Shown here piece after piece: positions 30,401-41,300 of a stretch of 64,000 nt of DNA (the first letter of the stretch is position 1; each line of letters opens with the position of its first letter). Both the position numbers and the translations under genes were made by a program. The notes under the pieces are model-generated. The model did no database searches, was not told where the DNA came from, and saw only the letters and a list, made by a program, of their open reading frames with translations. Origin of the DNA: Paenibacillus durus (GTDB taxonomy: Bacteria; Bacillota; Bacilli; Paenibacillales; Paenibacillaceae); assembly GCF_000756615.1 (NCBI RefSeq), contig NZ_CP009288.1:2480001-2544000 (forward strand), read 5' to 3'.

Positions 30401-32114
30401 GCTGGACCGGAAGTCCCTGCCGGAACCGGATCAGAGTTTGCGGTCAGGACCGGATTATGAAGCGCCGCGTAATGAAGTGGAGGAAAAGCTTGTTTCCGTG
30501 TGGCGCGAAGTGCTCGGGATTGAAGATATTGGGATCAACCATCAATTCTTTGTCTCCGGGGGCGATTCCATCAAAGCGCTCCAGATTGGGTCGCGGCTCG
30601 CCAAAGCAGGTCTCCGGCTGGAGGTTAAGGATTTATTTGCCCATCCGAAAATTAAAGATCTGTCCTCTTATGTCAAGGTGGAACAGCGGGAACGGCGAAC
30701 GGAAGAAAGCGTGGAAGGAGAGGTGGAGTACACACCGATTCAACAGTGGTTCTTCCAGCAAAACCGCGAGGAGCGGAACCATTTCACACAGTCGTTCATG
30801 CTGCACCGGGCGGAAGGATTCGAAGCATCCCGAATCGAGCAGGTCTTCGACCAACTGCTGGCGCACCATGATGCGCTGCGGATGATCTATGCAGAGCAGG
30901 ATGGAGAGATCAGGCAAATCAACCGTAGAGCGGGAGAGCGGATGTTTAGTCTGCACCGCTATGACGTTCGGGGAATGGATGATCAGGAGCGGCAGGTCTA
31001 CGAGATTGCCACGAAAATCCAGCAAGCCAGCGCCATTGAAGAAGGAAAGCTGGTTCAGGTAGGTTTGTTTCGGGCCGAAGACGGCGACCACCTGCTTATC
31101 GCCATCCACCATCTAGTAGTGGACGGGGTATCCTGGCGCATTCTGCTTGAGGATTTTGAACTGCTCTACAGACAGGCAGAGCAAGACGCGCCGCTGGACA
31201 TCGGCTTCAAGACGGATTCCTATCAGCGCTTTGCGGGGGAGCTGAAGGAATACGCGCTGGGCAAGCAGGTGGAGAAAGAGCGTGCCTACTGGACGGAGCT
31301 GGCGGCAGTCAAGACCCGCTTTATACCGGGACAGGTTGTGCCGGAACCGGATACGTTCGCAAACAGCCGGACGATCCAGAGCAGCCTGAGGGAAGAAACG
31401 ACGCTGCAACTGTTGCGGGAAAGCAATCGGGCGTATCAGACGGAAATTAATGATTTGTTGCTGAGTGCGCTGTATGTTGCAGTACGGGAGCTGACGGGAG
31501 AGCAGCGGCTGAAAGTCAATCTGGAAGGTCACGGCCGGGAAGATGTGCTGGAAGGAATGGATGTGAGCCGGACGGTGGGCTGGTTCACGACGATGTATCC
31601 GGTGGTGCTGGAAGGCGAGGAACAGGACGAATTGTCCAAGACGATCAAGCGGATTAAGGAAGGATTGCGGAAAGTGCCGAACAAGGGCATTGGCTACGGG
31701 GTGCTAAAGTACCTTACCCGGGTACCGGAGCTGCAGAATGAAGAGCGGGCACCGATTCTTTTTAACTACTTGGGCGAGATAGGCGGAACAGCACATGACG
31801 GGCTGTTCGGAGGATCCCGGTTCTCCTTGGGGGAAAGCATCGGCGGCAAAATAATTAGAAGCAATCCTGTTGAGATAAACGCGGTTATTGTGAACGGACG
31901 CCTGATGATGAGCACAACCTATAACGCGTCGGAGTACAGCGAAGCTATAATTTCGCGCTTTAACAACATGTATGTAGATGCTTTGGAGCAGATCATTGCT
32001 CACTGCGCAAACAAAGAGTACGCAGAAAAAACATCTTCAGACTATGGATACAGCGACTTGTCATTGGAGGATCTTGAAGAATTATTAAGCGAATATGAGG
32101 TGGTCGAGGATTAA
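24297..32114 (+). CDS. bacB: Bacitracin-type synthetase 2 (two-module NRPS: Lys, D-X)
   Basis: Adds residues 6 and 7. The 2605-residue protein (B. licheniformis BacB about 2607, from memory) has an N-terminal TubC-like docking domain (1-60), C6 (72-498), A6 (515-1012), T6, C7 (1108-1532), A7 (1550-2045), T7 and E7 (2140-2590). A6 code DAESIGSVC is the known lysine signature; this Lys side chain is the expected ring-closing nucleophile. A7 reads DGITIGAVV, which lacks the pocket acid seen in ornithine codes such as DVGEIGSID, so D-Orn7 of bacitracin is probably replaced by a non-basic residue. E7 (HHLVVDG) keeps the D configuration. The acidic tail after E7 resembles a COM donor and faces the short N terminus of the next protein. 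The start is the only in-frame initiation codon suited to GAAAGGA. Confidence 0.93.
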   Translation: MNITELMHDLNKRNISLYHEQGKIKIIGPREQISPELREKIKLYKKEIIQFLTDSERLEKNGIPRVKPSEENCYPLSRAQKRMYILHQMDEQGVAYNIPLVMKLKGRLDIHQFEQAMQQIIQRHEGLRTAFIKLNDEPVQKIHREIHFEVPLSELGEQSITSRIRQFIKPFDLEQAPLIRAEMVKVDNDEHLMLLDMHHIISDGISMAVFMKELSVLFEGGRLVPLSVQYKDYSQWQHERERQGSLDEQEKYWLLTLSGELPQLQMPLDDVRPAVQNYEGGRILFEVNQSMTRRLKHLAEQNGVTLYMLLMAAYTVLLSKYTGQKDLIVGTPIAGRPHDELKPIIGLFTNTLATRHYPESDLIFTQYLNHVRTHILSVFENQDYPFDMLVESLNLPINRSRNPVFDTMFDLQYASDFQFKLGDLKAESCNIDFPVAKFDIGLTVIHYGEYIQMDLQYASKLFNAETMERFSGHFLNILNEIVDRPEKTLDEIRIMSPEEESQVTYQFNSHKVIYQESRTLNDLLEERAEITPERVAVVHGDHSLTYRELNNKANQLARRLRIEGVKPNTVVGIMVERSIEMIVGIMGILKAGGAYLPLNPELPGERISYMLADSNAILLVTEETFKSQMNFSPCITFDDGLIDTMEKTNPERVNHASDLAYLIYTSGSTGMPKGVMTTHKNVMNYIHAFLDQIPLTEEDTILQVVSFSFDAFTEEVFPLLTVSGRILISGTLTETHVDELVKQIERQNVTIVSCSPLLLNELDKNKHLRLHTGMRFISGGDVLKAEYIKNIITTAQVFNSYGPTEATVCATYHRVSQVDLTRKSIPIGRPLGNYQVYVLDENKHVLPIGIPGELYIGGAGVASGYLNNPEMTGSKFMEHLYLSGERMYRTGDLGRWLPDGSIEFLGRTDYQVKIRGYRVEVQEVEHHLLSHPAVKDVIVAPRQDSDGNNFLCAYVVLADSQDQTAVQKVKMYAAKVLPGYMVPSCFVPVEQIPRTINGKTDWKALPVPVLDGMTLAEYAAPRNGAEQKLVRIWEEVLGVGSIGIDHHFFELGGQSLKAFAMMTALQRVFQVHISLKDIFSHATIRQLGEYIRSVDKQDCSSIKKAEEKPYYSLSAAQKRIYILNQIQQPSIMYNMPLVIRISGEVHHGLLEQAFHTLIQRHEVLRTSFVEINGEPVQQIEQTIAFRLRSSMVNSDELERRIQTFIQPFDLREAPLLRAELLKEEQDHLLLLDMHHIISDGVSMDILTNELGQLYEGNKLPPVAIQYKDYSEWSLTAERNRELKRQEQYWLQALGKDLPVLQLQTDYARPAVQSSEGGRISVELGEELTKKLRIMAADSGTTMFMLLLAAYTALLARYTAQEDIIVGTPIAGRQHQDLSHTMGMFVNTLALRNYPRPELNFQQYLHQVKETTINGFEHQEYPFDELVGQLGLDRDVSRNALFDTMFSLQDEQQTGFNAEGLQAELYPFEYPIAKFDLSVTALESSNLIRIYFGYATKLFKQETIERMGRHLTKILQEIVRQPECPLGEINLVSDEERQMLLHVFNDTAREYPRDQAVPQFIEDQAHRRPDHTAVVFEGEQLTYRELNEQADRVAQLLRARGVRRETPVGIMIDRSLEMVTGLLGILKSGGAYLPLDPAFPEERIRYMLEDSGAKLVVTQGHLVNKVGEASMDCETLVIDDSILTMQTVQEASAQTSAAANKVDHDPQDLAYIIYTSGSTGLPKGVLVEHGAFANFCHGFSDLHQITEQDHVGNYLQITFDGSIIEIFPALMMGATLHVIPADLRLDMDRLNRYMNEQSITLVTLPPKVCEAFIGQPNESLRLLIAGGEQLKLSTLPHYPVVNAYGPTENTVVTTSQLIDRAGGNIPIGKPVPNTRIYILNRSRQLCPVGVTGELYIAGDSLARGYLNNAVQTAEKFVDNPYEPGGRMYRTGDLARWLPDGSLVFMGRADQQVKIRGYRIEPGEVEQQLLKHPAIREAVVIAHEDRQGVSSLCAYLISDDVWTTTAVRELLEAELPEYMIPAYVIQLEQLPLTSHGKLDRKSLPEPDQSLRSGPDYEAPRNEVEEKLVSVWREVLGIEDIGINHQFFVSGGDSIKALQIGSRLAKAGLRLEVKDLFAHPKIKDLSSYVKVEQRERRTEESVEGEVEYTPIQQWFFQQNREERNHFTQSFMLHRAEGFEASRIEQVFDQLLAHHDALRMIYAEQDGEIRQINRRAGERMFSLHRYDVRGMDDQERQVYEIATKIQQASAIEEGKLVQVGLFRAEDGDHLLIAIHHLVVDGVSWRILLEDFELLYRQAEQDAPLDIGFKTDSYQRFAGELKEYALGKQVEKERAYWTELAAVKTRFIPGQVVPEPDTFANSRTIQSSLREETTLQLLRESNRAYQTEINDLLLSALYVAVRELTGEQRLKVNLEGHGREDVLEGMDVSRTVGWFTTMYPVVLEGEEQDELSKTIKRIKEGLRKVPNKGIGYGVLKYLTRVPELQNEERAPILFNYLGEIGGTAHDGLFGGSRFSLGESIGGKIIRSNPVEINAVIVNGRLMMSTTYNASEYSEAIISRFNNMYVDALEQIIAHCANKEYAEKTSSDYGYSDLSLEDLEELLSEYEVVED
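24480..27590 (+). other. NRPS module 6 (C-A-T): Lys
   Basis: C6 has MHHIISDG. A6 code DAESIGSVC, with Glu239 expected to hold the epsilon-amine. T6 site is LGGQSL. The conserved Lys at this position allows the bacitracin ring to Asn12. Confidence 0.88.
29504..29585 (+). other. Divergent specificity patch 1 in A7
   Basis: About a third of bases differ from the matching patch 37224-37305, inside otherwise near-identical DNA. It encodes pocket residues 235, 236 and 239 (D-G-I here, D-A-S in module 9). Confidence 0.88.
29636..29711 (+). other. Divergent specificity patch 2 in A7
   Basis: Differs from 37356-37431. It ends at the region of pocket residue 278 (T in both) and has TLPPK where module 9 has TFPCK. 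A 50-base stretch between the two patches is identical in both modules. Confidence 0.85.
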
Positions 32115-32172
32115 CCGTTCCATATTCGTTGTCCAACGTTGCAATGATCCAATAAGGAGATGAAATCAATCC

Positions 32173-35100
32173 ATGAAGGCAAAAGTAGAAAAAATTTATC
32201 CGCTGTCCCCGATGCAAAAAGGGATGTTGTTTCATGCGATGGAAACCCCGGCTGAAGACGCTTATTTTGAACAGACTGTTCTGGATATCAATGGTGCAGT
32301 TGATGCTGTTATCTTCGAAGAGAGTTTTAATGAGCTGCTGCGCCGCCATGAAATATTAAGAGCCTCCATTCACACCAAAATGGACGAGCCCGTTCATATC
32401 ATTCTGACCCGCAGAACGATTAAATTCAAATACATGGATATAACGGATTCGGCAGACGTGGATCCAACGCAATTCATTGCGCAATACCTGAAAGAGGATC
32501 AAAGGACAGGTTTTAACCTGTCCAAGGACAACCTGCTGAGGGTAGGCCTCGTCCGTATACAAGAGCAGCATTATAAAATGGTCTGGACATTCCATCATAT
32601 GGTGCTGGACGGATGGAGCATCGGCATATTATTTAATGAATTGCTGACCATATACGCAAGCAAGGCTCAAGGGAAGGAACCCCAATTAGATGAGGTCCGA
32701 CCTTATAGTGAATATATGAAGTGGCTGCAGAATCAGGACAAAGAAAACGGGCTTAGTTATTGGAAAGACTATTTGGCAGGTTATAACGAAAAAGCAAGCT
32801 TGCCTGCTCAGCATACACGAGCCGAGGATTTACCATTCGTAAGAAAAGAAAAAAGGATTGAGTTCTCCAAAGAACTGACCAATAAGATCAAAAAGATGGC
32901 TCAACGAAATGCGATCACCTTGCATACCGTCATTCAAACCTTATGGGGTTTTCTGCTGGCGAAGTACAATGACCGGGATGATACTGTTTTCGGGACAGTT
33001 GTTTCTGGAAGAGAGGCTAACGTAGAGGGTATTGAACAAATGGTGGGATTATTTATCAATACCATTCCGACACGTGTAAGCATGAACGGCGATACAAGCT
33101 TTGTTGATCTCATGAAAAAAATTCAGTCCGACGCATTGGCAAGCCAGTCCTACCAATATTTGAGTCTGGCAGAGGTGCAATCACTGAGCGAGCTTAAACA
33201 TGATCTTCTTGATCATGTCGTCGTATTTGAGAATTACGCCTTTGATTCAAAATCGATGGAGCAGAAGAAAAATGATCTTGGCTTTGAAATAAGGGAAGTC
33301 AATGGAGATGAAAGGACAAATTACCACTTTACTATTGCTGCAGGACTAGGAGAAAAATTAACCTTGCTCCTTATTTATAACGCACAGGTACACGAGCCAA
33401 GCATAATGGATCAAATTGAAAAGCATATGAAGATGGTCATGAATCAAATTGCATCTAACGAAGAGATCCGAGCGAAAGACATCGTTCTGGTCAGTGAGGA
33501 CGAAAGACAGAAGCTGGGGTACCTGTTCCATGGCAAACAGACGGATTATCCCAGAGAAAAAACCATTCCAGAGCTGTTCGAAGAGCAGGTGGAGAAAACG
33601 CCGGATGCTGCTGCGGTGGTGATGGGCCATATCCGTCTGAGTTACAGGGAGCTGCATGAAAAGTCGAACCGGCTGGCCGCTCGCCTGCGCGCCCGGGGAA
33701 TTCAGAGCCAAGCCATTATCGGACTGATGGCAGAGCGTTCGCCTGACATGATCGTGGGTATTCTCGGCATTTTGAAGTCGGGTGCGGCGTATCTTCCCAT
33801 GGATCCCGAATGGCCAAGCGAACGGATCGAGCATATGCTGCACGACAGCGGGGCGGCACTGCTGCTGACTCAACAGCAGTGGATGACCGGCCTGCCATCC
33901 GGGACAGAGGCGATGCTGCTGGACTCGGATGAAGAGGACATGGCTGCCGCGAAGCTGGGCCGGGAGCCGGAGACTGGCAGTGCGGACGATTTGGCGTATA
34001 TCATTTACACCTCCGGTTCAACGGGAACGCCGAAGGGCGTCATGATCTCCCATGCCAATGCGATCCGCGTCGTGCAAGAGACGGATTATATCACGATTCG
34101 CCAGGAAGACGCGGTATTGCAGCTATCCAATTATGCCTTTGACGGTTCGGTCTTTGATATCTTTGGTGCTCTGCTGAACGGAGCCCGGCTGGTTTTGATT
34201 GAACAGGAGACGGTGCTGGATATAGCTAAGCTGGCGGAAGTGATGAACCGGGAGAACATTACGGTGGCGTTCATGACCACCGCACTCTTCAATGTGCTGG
34301 TGGACCGGGAGCCAGACTGCCTGAAAGGGCTCCGCAAGCTGTTATTCGGCGGGGAGCGCGGATCGGTCATTCATGCGAGAAAGGCGCTGGCAAGCCTCGG
34401 CCCGGACAAGCTGATTCATGTGTACGGACCGACGGAAAGCACGGTATTTACCACCTACTATTCTATCAATGAAATCGATGAGGATGCCGGAAGCCTTCCG
34501 ATCGGGAAGCCGATTGCGAATACATCGGTATGGATCGTTGATCGGAATCAGCAGCTCGTGCCTCCGGGAGTGCCTGGAGAGCTGTGTATTTCCGGAGACG
34601 GCTTAAGCCGGGGATATTTAAATAACGAAGAACTGACGGCTACCAAATTTGTGCCTCATCCCTTCGAGTCGGGGGGACGGATGTACCGGACCGGAGACCG
34701 GGTTCGCTGGCTGCCGGACGGACAGATCGAATTTCTGGAGAGAATGGACCATCAGGTCAAATTGCGGGGTTACCGGATCGAGCTCGGGGAAATCGAGCAG
34801 GTTCTGCTGGAACATGAGAACATCCGGGAAGCCATCGTGCTGGCAAGGAAAGATCCGGCCGGTCAGGATGTACTTTACGCGTACGTAACTGCAGCGGTTG
34901 AGCTGAGCCGAACGGAGATCCGGGCATACGCGGGAAGCCGCCTGCCGGGTTACATGATTCCGGCTTACTTCATTCTGCTCGACCACTTGCCGCTGACAGC
35001 CAACGGGAAGGTGGACCGGAAAGCCCTGCCGGAGCCTGACGCTAGCGCACACGCCGAAAGCGGATATGCGGCTCCGAGTACTACGCTGGAGCACCGTGTT

Positions 35101-35300
35101 TTAGAGATCTGGAAAGAGGTATTAGGTGCCAAGTCAATTGGTATTCATGACCACTTCTTTGAAGTGGGAGGACATTCGCTGAAAGCTACAACTTTAGCGT
35201 CTAGAATTCATAAAGAACTTCAAGTCGCCGTACCTTTAAGACAGATTTTTCTTACGCCGACCATCCAAGGAATCGCGGAATATATCCATTCGGCTAAAGA
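32173..35300 (+). other. NRPS module 8 (DCL C-A-T): Ile
   Basis: The protein begins directly with a DCL C domain (IYPLSPMQKGMLFH), as expected for accepting a D-residue from the epimerase of synthetase 2. A8 code DGFFLGVVF. T8 site is VGGHSL. Confidence 0.9.
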
Positions 35301-38300
35301 ACATGCGTATTCATCGATCGAAAAAGCAGAAGATAAGCCGTATTATGCTCTGTCGTCTGCTCAACGAAGACTGCATATCTTGAACCAGATCGCGGATGCG
35401 GGAACATCCTACAATATGCCTGCCGTGATGAGGATCAAAGGGTACTTGGATATTGCGCGTTTTGAGCATGCTTTCAGACAACTCGTGCACAGACATGAAG
35501 CGTTCAGAACTTCTTTTTTATTGATAGACGGTGAACCTGTTCAAAAAATAGAGCAGGATGTCCCTTTTACCATAGGTAGAAGACATTTGGGAGAGGAGTC
35601 TCTGGATGAGACTATTCAAAGCATGATTCGTCCTTTCGAATTGGATCAAGCGCCTCTTTTGCGTGTCGAAATTATTGAAATGAGTGAACACGATCAAATC
35701 GTGGTTATGGATATGCATCATATTATTGCGGACGGCGTGTCTACGGGGATCTTGACCCAGGAATTCCACGCGCTTTATGATGGAAAAAAATTGCCCCCTT
35801 TACCGCTGCAATATAAGGATTATTCCGAGTGGCAAAAAAAATGGTTCTTGCAGGATGCCATGAAAGAGCAGGAAAAGTATTGGCTGGACATGTTCAAAGG
35901 CGAGATTCCTGTTCTTCAGCTGCCCGCAGATTGGCCGCGACCGAAAACCTACAGTTTCAAAGGAGACCGAATTCGCTTTAACCTAGATCCTCAGATCTTA
36001 AGACAGCTCCATCAAATGGCCAGGGATCATGAAGCGACTCTGTATATGCTGCTGTTGGCAGGATACACGACGCTGCTTGCAAAATATTCGGGCCAGGAGG
36101 ATATCATTGTTGGTTCACCGATTGCCGGACGAGTGCATGAGGATTTGAAGCCGATCATCGGGATATTTGTAAACACGCTGGCCATGAGGAATTTCCCGCG
36201 TTTCAATCTGCCATTTACCGAATTTTTGAAGCAAGTGAAGGAAAATTCGCTGAAAGCTTACGAAAATCAGAATTACCCGTTTGATGAACTTGTTGATAAA
36301 TTAAATCTTCACAGAGATAGAAGCAGAAATGCATTAATTGACACCATGTTTGTCCTGCAAAATTTGGATCATCCAAATGAAAAGCTTTCAGGATTACAGA
36401 TTGAACCGTACGAAAGTGAATTACCGATAGCCAAATTCGACTTGACTCTTATAGCTACCGAAAAAGACGGCGAACTGGAATTAGAATTGGAGTATTGCAG
36501 CGACTTGTTTTCCCGGACAACGATAGAGAGCATGTCAGGACATTTAATTCGTTTATTCACTGAAATCGTACGACAACCTGAATGTCCACTCGGCGAGATT
36601 AATCTTGTCTCGGACGAGGAACGGCAAATGCTGCTGCATGTTTTTAATGATACCGCGAGGGAATATCCCCGTGATCAAGCGGTTCCTCAATTCATTGAAG
36701 ATCAGGCTCACCGCAGACCCGACCATACAGCTGTCGTGTTCGAAGGCGAGCAGCTGACGTACCGGGAGCTGAACGAGCAGGCTGATCGCGTCGCTCAGCT
36801 GCTGCGGGCCCGGGGCGTAAGACGGGAGACGCCCGTTGGCATCATGATCGACCGCTCCCTGGAGATGGTGACCGGGCTGCTCGGCATTCTAAAATCCGGC
36901 GGGGCCTATCTGCCGCTGGACCCGGCGTTTCCGGAAGAACGGATCCGTTACATGCTGGAGGACAGCGGGGCCAAGCTGGTCGTGACGCAGGGCCACTTGG
37001 TAAATAAGGTGGGTAAGGCCAGCAGGGATTGTGAGACCCTCGTCATCGACGACTCGATCCTGACGATGCAGACGGTTCAGGAAGCTTCGGCACAGACCTC
37101 TGCTGCTGCCAATAAGGTTGACCATGATCCGCAGGACCTTGCGTATATTATCTATACGTCAGGTTCCACCGGACTGCCTAAAGGTGTTTTGGTGGAGCAC
37201 GGTGCCTTTGCTAACTTTTGCCAAGGGTATGCCAAGACTCAGCACATAACGGAACAGGATCGGGTATCCAACTATTTGCAGATTACCTTTGATGCTTCGA
37301 TCAGCGAAATTTTCCCGGCGCTGATGATGGGCGCAACGTTGCATGTCATTCCGGCTGAATTGCGCCTGGATTTGAGTAGGCTTAATGCTTATATGAACGA
37401 GCAATCCATCACGCTGGCGACGTTTCCTTGCAAAGTGTGCGAAGCCTTTATTGGGCAGCCGAATGAATCCCTACGCCTGCTGATTGCTGGAGGAGAGCAG
37501 CTGAAGCTGAGCACCTTGCCGCATTATCCGGTAGTGAACGCATATGGGCCAACCGAAAATACAGTCGTAACCACCAGCCAGCTGATCGACCGGGCAGGAG
37601 GGAATATCCCGATTGGCAAGCCGGTACCCAATACACGGATCTATATCCTGAACAGAAGCCGGCAGCTCTGTCCGGTGGGTGTGACCGGAGAACTGTATAT
37701 TGCGGGCGACAGTTTGGCGCGCGGCTACCTGAACAACGCGGTGCAGACGGCGGAGAAGTTCGTGGACAATCCATATGAGCCCGGGGGCAGAATGTACCGG
37801 ACCGGAGATCTGGCGCGCTGGCTGCCCGATGGCAGTTTGGTCTTTATGGGACGCGCCGACCAACAGGTTAAGATCCGGGGCTACCGGATCGAACCGGGCG
37901 AAGTTGAGCAGCAGCTCCTGAAGCATCCGGCGATCCGTGAGGCAGTGGTCATTGCACACGAGGACCGGCAGGGCGTTAGCTCCTTATGTGCCTATCTCAT
38001 CTCGGATGATGTGTGGACGACAACAGCTGTAAGGGAGCTACTGGAAGCGGAGCTGCCAGAGTACATGATTCCTGCATATGTAATACAGTTGGAACAGCTG
38101 CCGCTGACTTCCCACGGCAAGCTGGACCGGAAGTCCCTGCCGGAACCGGATCGGAGTTTGCGGTCAGGACCGGATTATGAAGCGCCGCGTAATGAAGTGG
38201 AGGAAAAGCTTGTTTCCGTGTGGCGCGAAGTGCTCGGGATTGAAGATATTGGGATCAACCATCAATTCTTTGTCTCCGGGGGCGATTCCATCAAAGCGCT

Positions 38301-41300
38301 CCAGATTGGGTCGCGGCTCGCCAAAGCAGGTCTCCGGCTGGAGGTTAAGGATTTATTTGCCCATCCGAAAATTAAAGATCTGTCCTCTTATGTCAAGGTG
38401 GAACAGCGGGAACGGCGAACGGAAGAAAGCGTGGAAGGAGAGGTGGAGTACACACCGATTCAACAGTGGTTCTTCCAGCAAAACCGCGAGGAGCGTAACC
38501 ATTTCACACAGTCGTTCATGCTGCACCGGGCGGAAGGATTCGAAGCATCCCGAATCGAGCAGGTCTTCGACCAACTGCTGGCGCACCATGATGCGCTGCG
38601 GATGATCTATGCAGAGCAGGATGGAGAGATCAGGCAAATCAACCGTAGAGCGGGAGAGCGGATGTTTAGTCTACACCGCTATGACGTTCGGGGAATGGAT
38701 GATCAGGAGCGGCAGGTCTACGAGATTGCCACGAAAATCCAGCAAGCCAGCGCCATTGAAGAAGGAAAGCTGGTTCAGATAGGTTTGTTTCGGGCCGAAG
38801 ACGGCGACCACCTGCTTATCGCCATCCACCATCTAGTAGTGGACGGGGTATCCTGGCGCATTCTGCTTGAGGATTTTGAACTGCTCTACAGACAGGCAGA
38901 GCAAGACGCGCCGCTGGACATCGGCTTCAAGACGGATTCCTATCAGCGCTTTGCGGGGGAGCTGAAGGAATACGCGCTGGGCAAGCAGGCGGAGAAAGAG
39001 CGTGCCTACTGGACGGAGCTGGCGGCAGTCAAGACCCGCTTTATACCGGGACAGGTTGTGCCGGAACCGGATACGTTCGCAAACAGCCGGACGATCCAGA
39101 GCAGCCTGAGGGAAGAAACGACGCTGCAACTGTTGCGGGAAAGCAATCGGGCGTATCAGACGGAAATTAATGATTTGTTGCTGAGTGCGCTGTATGTTGC
39201 AGTACGGGAGCTGACGGGAGAGCAGCGGCTGAAAGTCAATCTGGAAGGTCACGGCCGGGAAGATGTGCTGGAAGGAATGGATGTGAGCCGGACGGTGGGC
39301 TGGTTCACGACGATGTATCCGGTGGTACTGGAAGGCGAGGAACAGGACGAATTGTCCAAGACGATCAAGCGGATTAAGGAAGGATTGCGGAAAGTGCCGA
39401 ACAAGGGCATTGGCTACGGGGTGCTAAAGTACCTTACCCGGGTACCGGAGCTGCAGAATGAAGAGCGTGCACCTGTCGCTTTTAACTACATAGGGGAGAT
39501 GGATGGTACGATGCAGGGTGAGGGAATATTCCGGGAATCCCGGTTCTCCTCGGGGGAAAGCATCGGCAGCAACATTGTTCGAAACAATCCTATTGAATTC
39601 AATACTTTTGTAATGCACGGCGAATTGATTGTCAATACAACATTTAACGAGGCGCAATTCAGTGAATCGGTTGTTCAGCATCTTCTTCAGACGTATATCC
39701 AGTCCATCACAACCATTGTTAATCATTGCGTAAATAAAGTTGAAACGGAAAAAACACCTTCTGATTATGGCGATACAAGTTTAACTTTGGATGAACTCGA
39801 ACGTATTAAGACAGCATACAGTGATAATACGATTGAGCGGATTTATCCTTTAACCAACATGCAGCAGGGCATGATCTTCCATGCTATGGAAGATACGAAT
39901 TCAACCGCTTACTTTCAGCAGACCGTTATGGATATACAAGGATTTGTTGACGCAGAGGCCCTCCAGCACAGCTTCAATGAAATTATGAGCAGGCATGAAG
40001 CATTAAGAGCCTCCTTTGAATACAGACATGTTGAGGAGCCTCGGCAAATTATTATAAGGCACCGGGATGTTGTATTTGAATGGATGGATTTGCGGACGAT
40101 GGACTCTATCCAATCCGTTGCAGCAATCGAAGAATATTTGAAGCAGGACAAGGGAAAAGGATTTGACTTAAGCAGAGAAGCGCTAATGCGCGTCGCCCTC
40201 TTCCACAAGGATGACAGCTCCTACACGTTGGTATGGAGTCATCATCATATTTTGCTGGACGGATGGTGTCTGGGAATTATTCTGACGGAGTTATTCCAGC
40301 TTTACAGAGCAAAGATCAAAGGCGTTCCTCACCAGCTTAAGGAACCCAAACCATATCGTCATTATATCGAATGGCTGGTTGATCAGGATGAGGAGGAAGG
40401 AAGAGCCTATTGGACCCGTTATCTGCAGGGTTATGAAACGCAAGCGCAAATTCCAGGGTCACTCCATGCCACCACAAATCTGCCTTATATCCGGAACGAG
40501 AAGAACGTTTCCTTCGGACGGTCCCTCACGAAGAAACTGGCTGAATTAGCCAATTCCAACGGTGTGACTTTGAATACAGTCATTCAGTGTCTGTGGGGGC
40601 TTGTATTAGCCAGATATAATGATACGGAAGAAGTTGTATTTGGCACCGTTGTTTCCGGTAGAGAAGCCCCTGTGGAGGGCATAGAAGAGACTGTCGGGCT
40701 GTTTATCAACACCATACCCGTTAGGATCAGGCTGGAACGCAGCAAGGATTTTGGAGAAGTTCTACGGAAAGTACAGAAGGAGACGATTGAAAGCAATCAG
40801 TTCAATTATATGAATCTGGCAGAAGTCCAAGCGCTGAGTGAACTGAATAAAGAACTGATCGACCATGTTTTTGTTTTTGAGAATTATGCTGTGAATCACG
40901 GTGCTCTGCATCAAGCCAATGAAGACATCGGTTTCCAAATTGAGAGCTTGCGTGCGGATGAGCAGAGCAATTACGGTTTCATGATTTCAGCAACACCGGG
41001 AGAACAACTGCATTTGGTCATCACTTATGACGGAAACAAATACGATAATCAGGTTATTGATAATATAGAGCAGCATCTCCGCTGGGTTGCCGAGCAAGTA
41101 TCCTCAGGTGAATGCAAGCAGCTTGCAGACATTGAACTTGTTTCCGGACAGGAAAGAGAATGGCTTCTTGAGCGTTTTAATGAACCCCAAACGGAGTATC
41201 CGCGCAGCTTAACTATTCATCAAATGTTCGAGGAACAGGCACAAAGGACACCGGAACAAACGGCAATTGTTTTTGAGACGCAAAAACTGACGTACCGGGA

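Larger units (their letters stand above)
28842..31753 (+). repeat. Near-identical A-T-E block, copy 1 (module 7)
   Basis: Colinear with 36562-39473 at a constant offset of 7720 bases with no indel. Outside two patches I find about a dozen mismatches in 2.7 kb. It begins at the end of the C domain and ends inside the C-terminal part of the epimerase. Confidence 0.95.
27610..32114 (+). other. NRPS module 7 (C-A-T-E): D-residue, non-basic, unassigned
   Basis: A7 pocket DGITIGAVV matches no code I know exactly. The pocket is neutral and suits an aromatic or aliphatic side chain. The module ends in an epimerase. A7-T7-E7 is nearly identical to A9-T9-E9 except in two patches holding residues 235-239 and 278. 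Confidence 0.7.
35320..39800 (+). other. NRPS module 9 (C-A-T-E): D-Phe or D-Tyr
   Basis: A9 pocket DASTIGAVV is close to aromatic codes of the DASTVAAVC type, which fits D-Phe9 of bacitracin. The epimerase (HHLVVDG) follows. The A-T-E part duplicates module 7. Confidence 0.75.
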
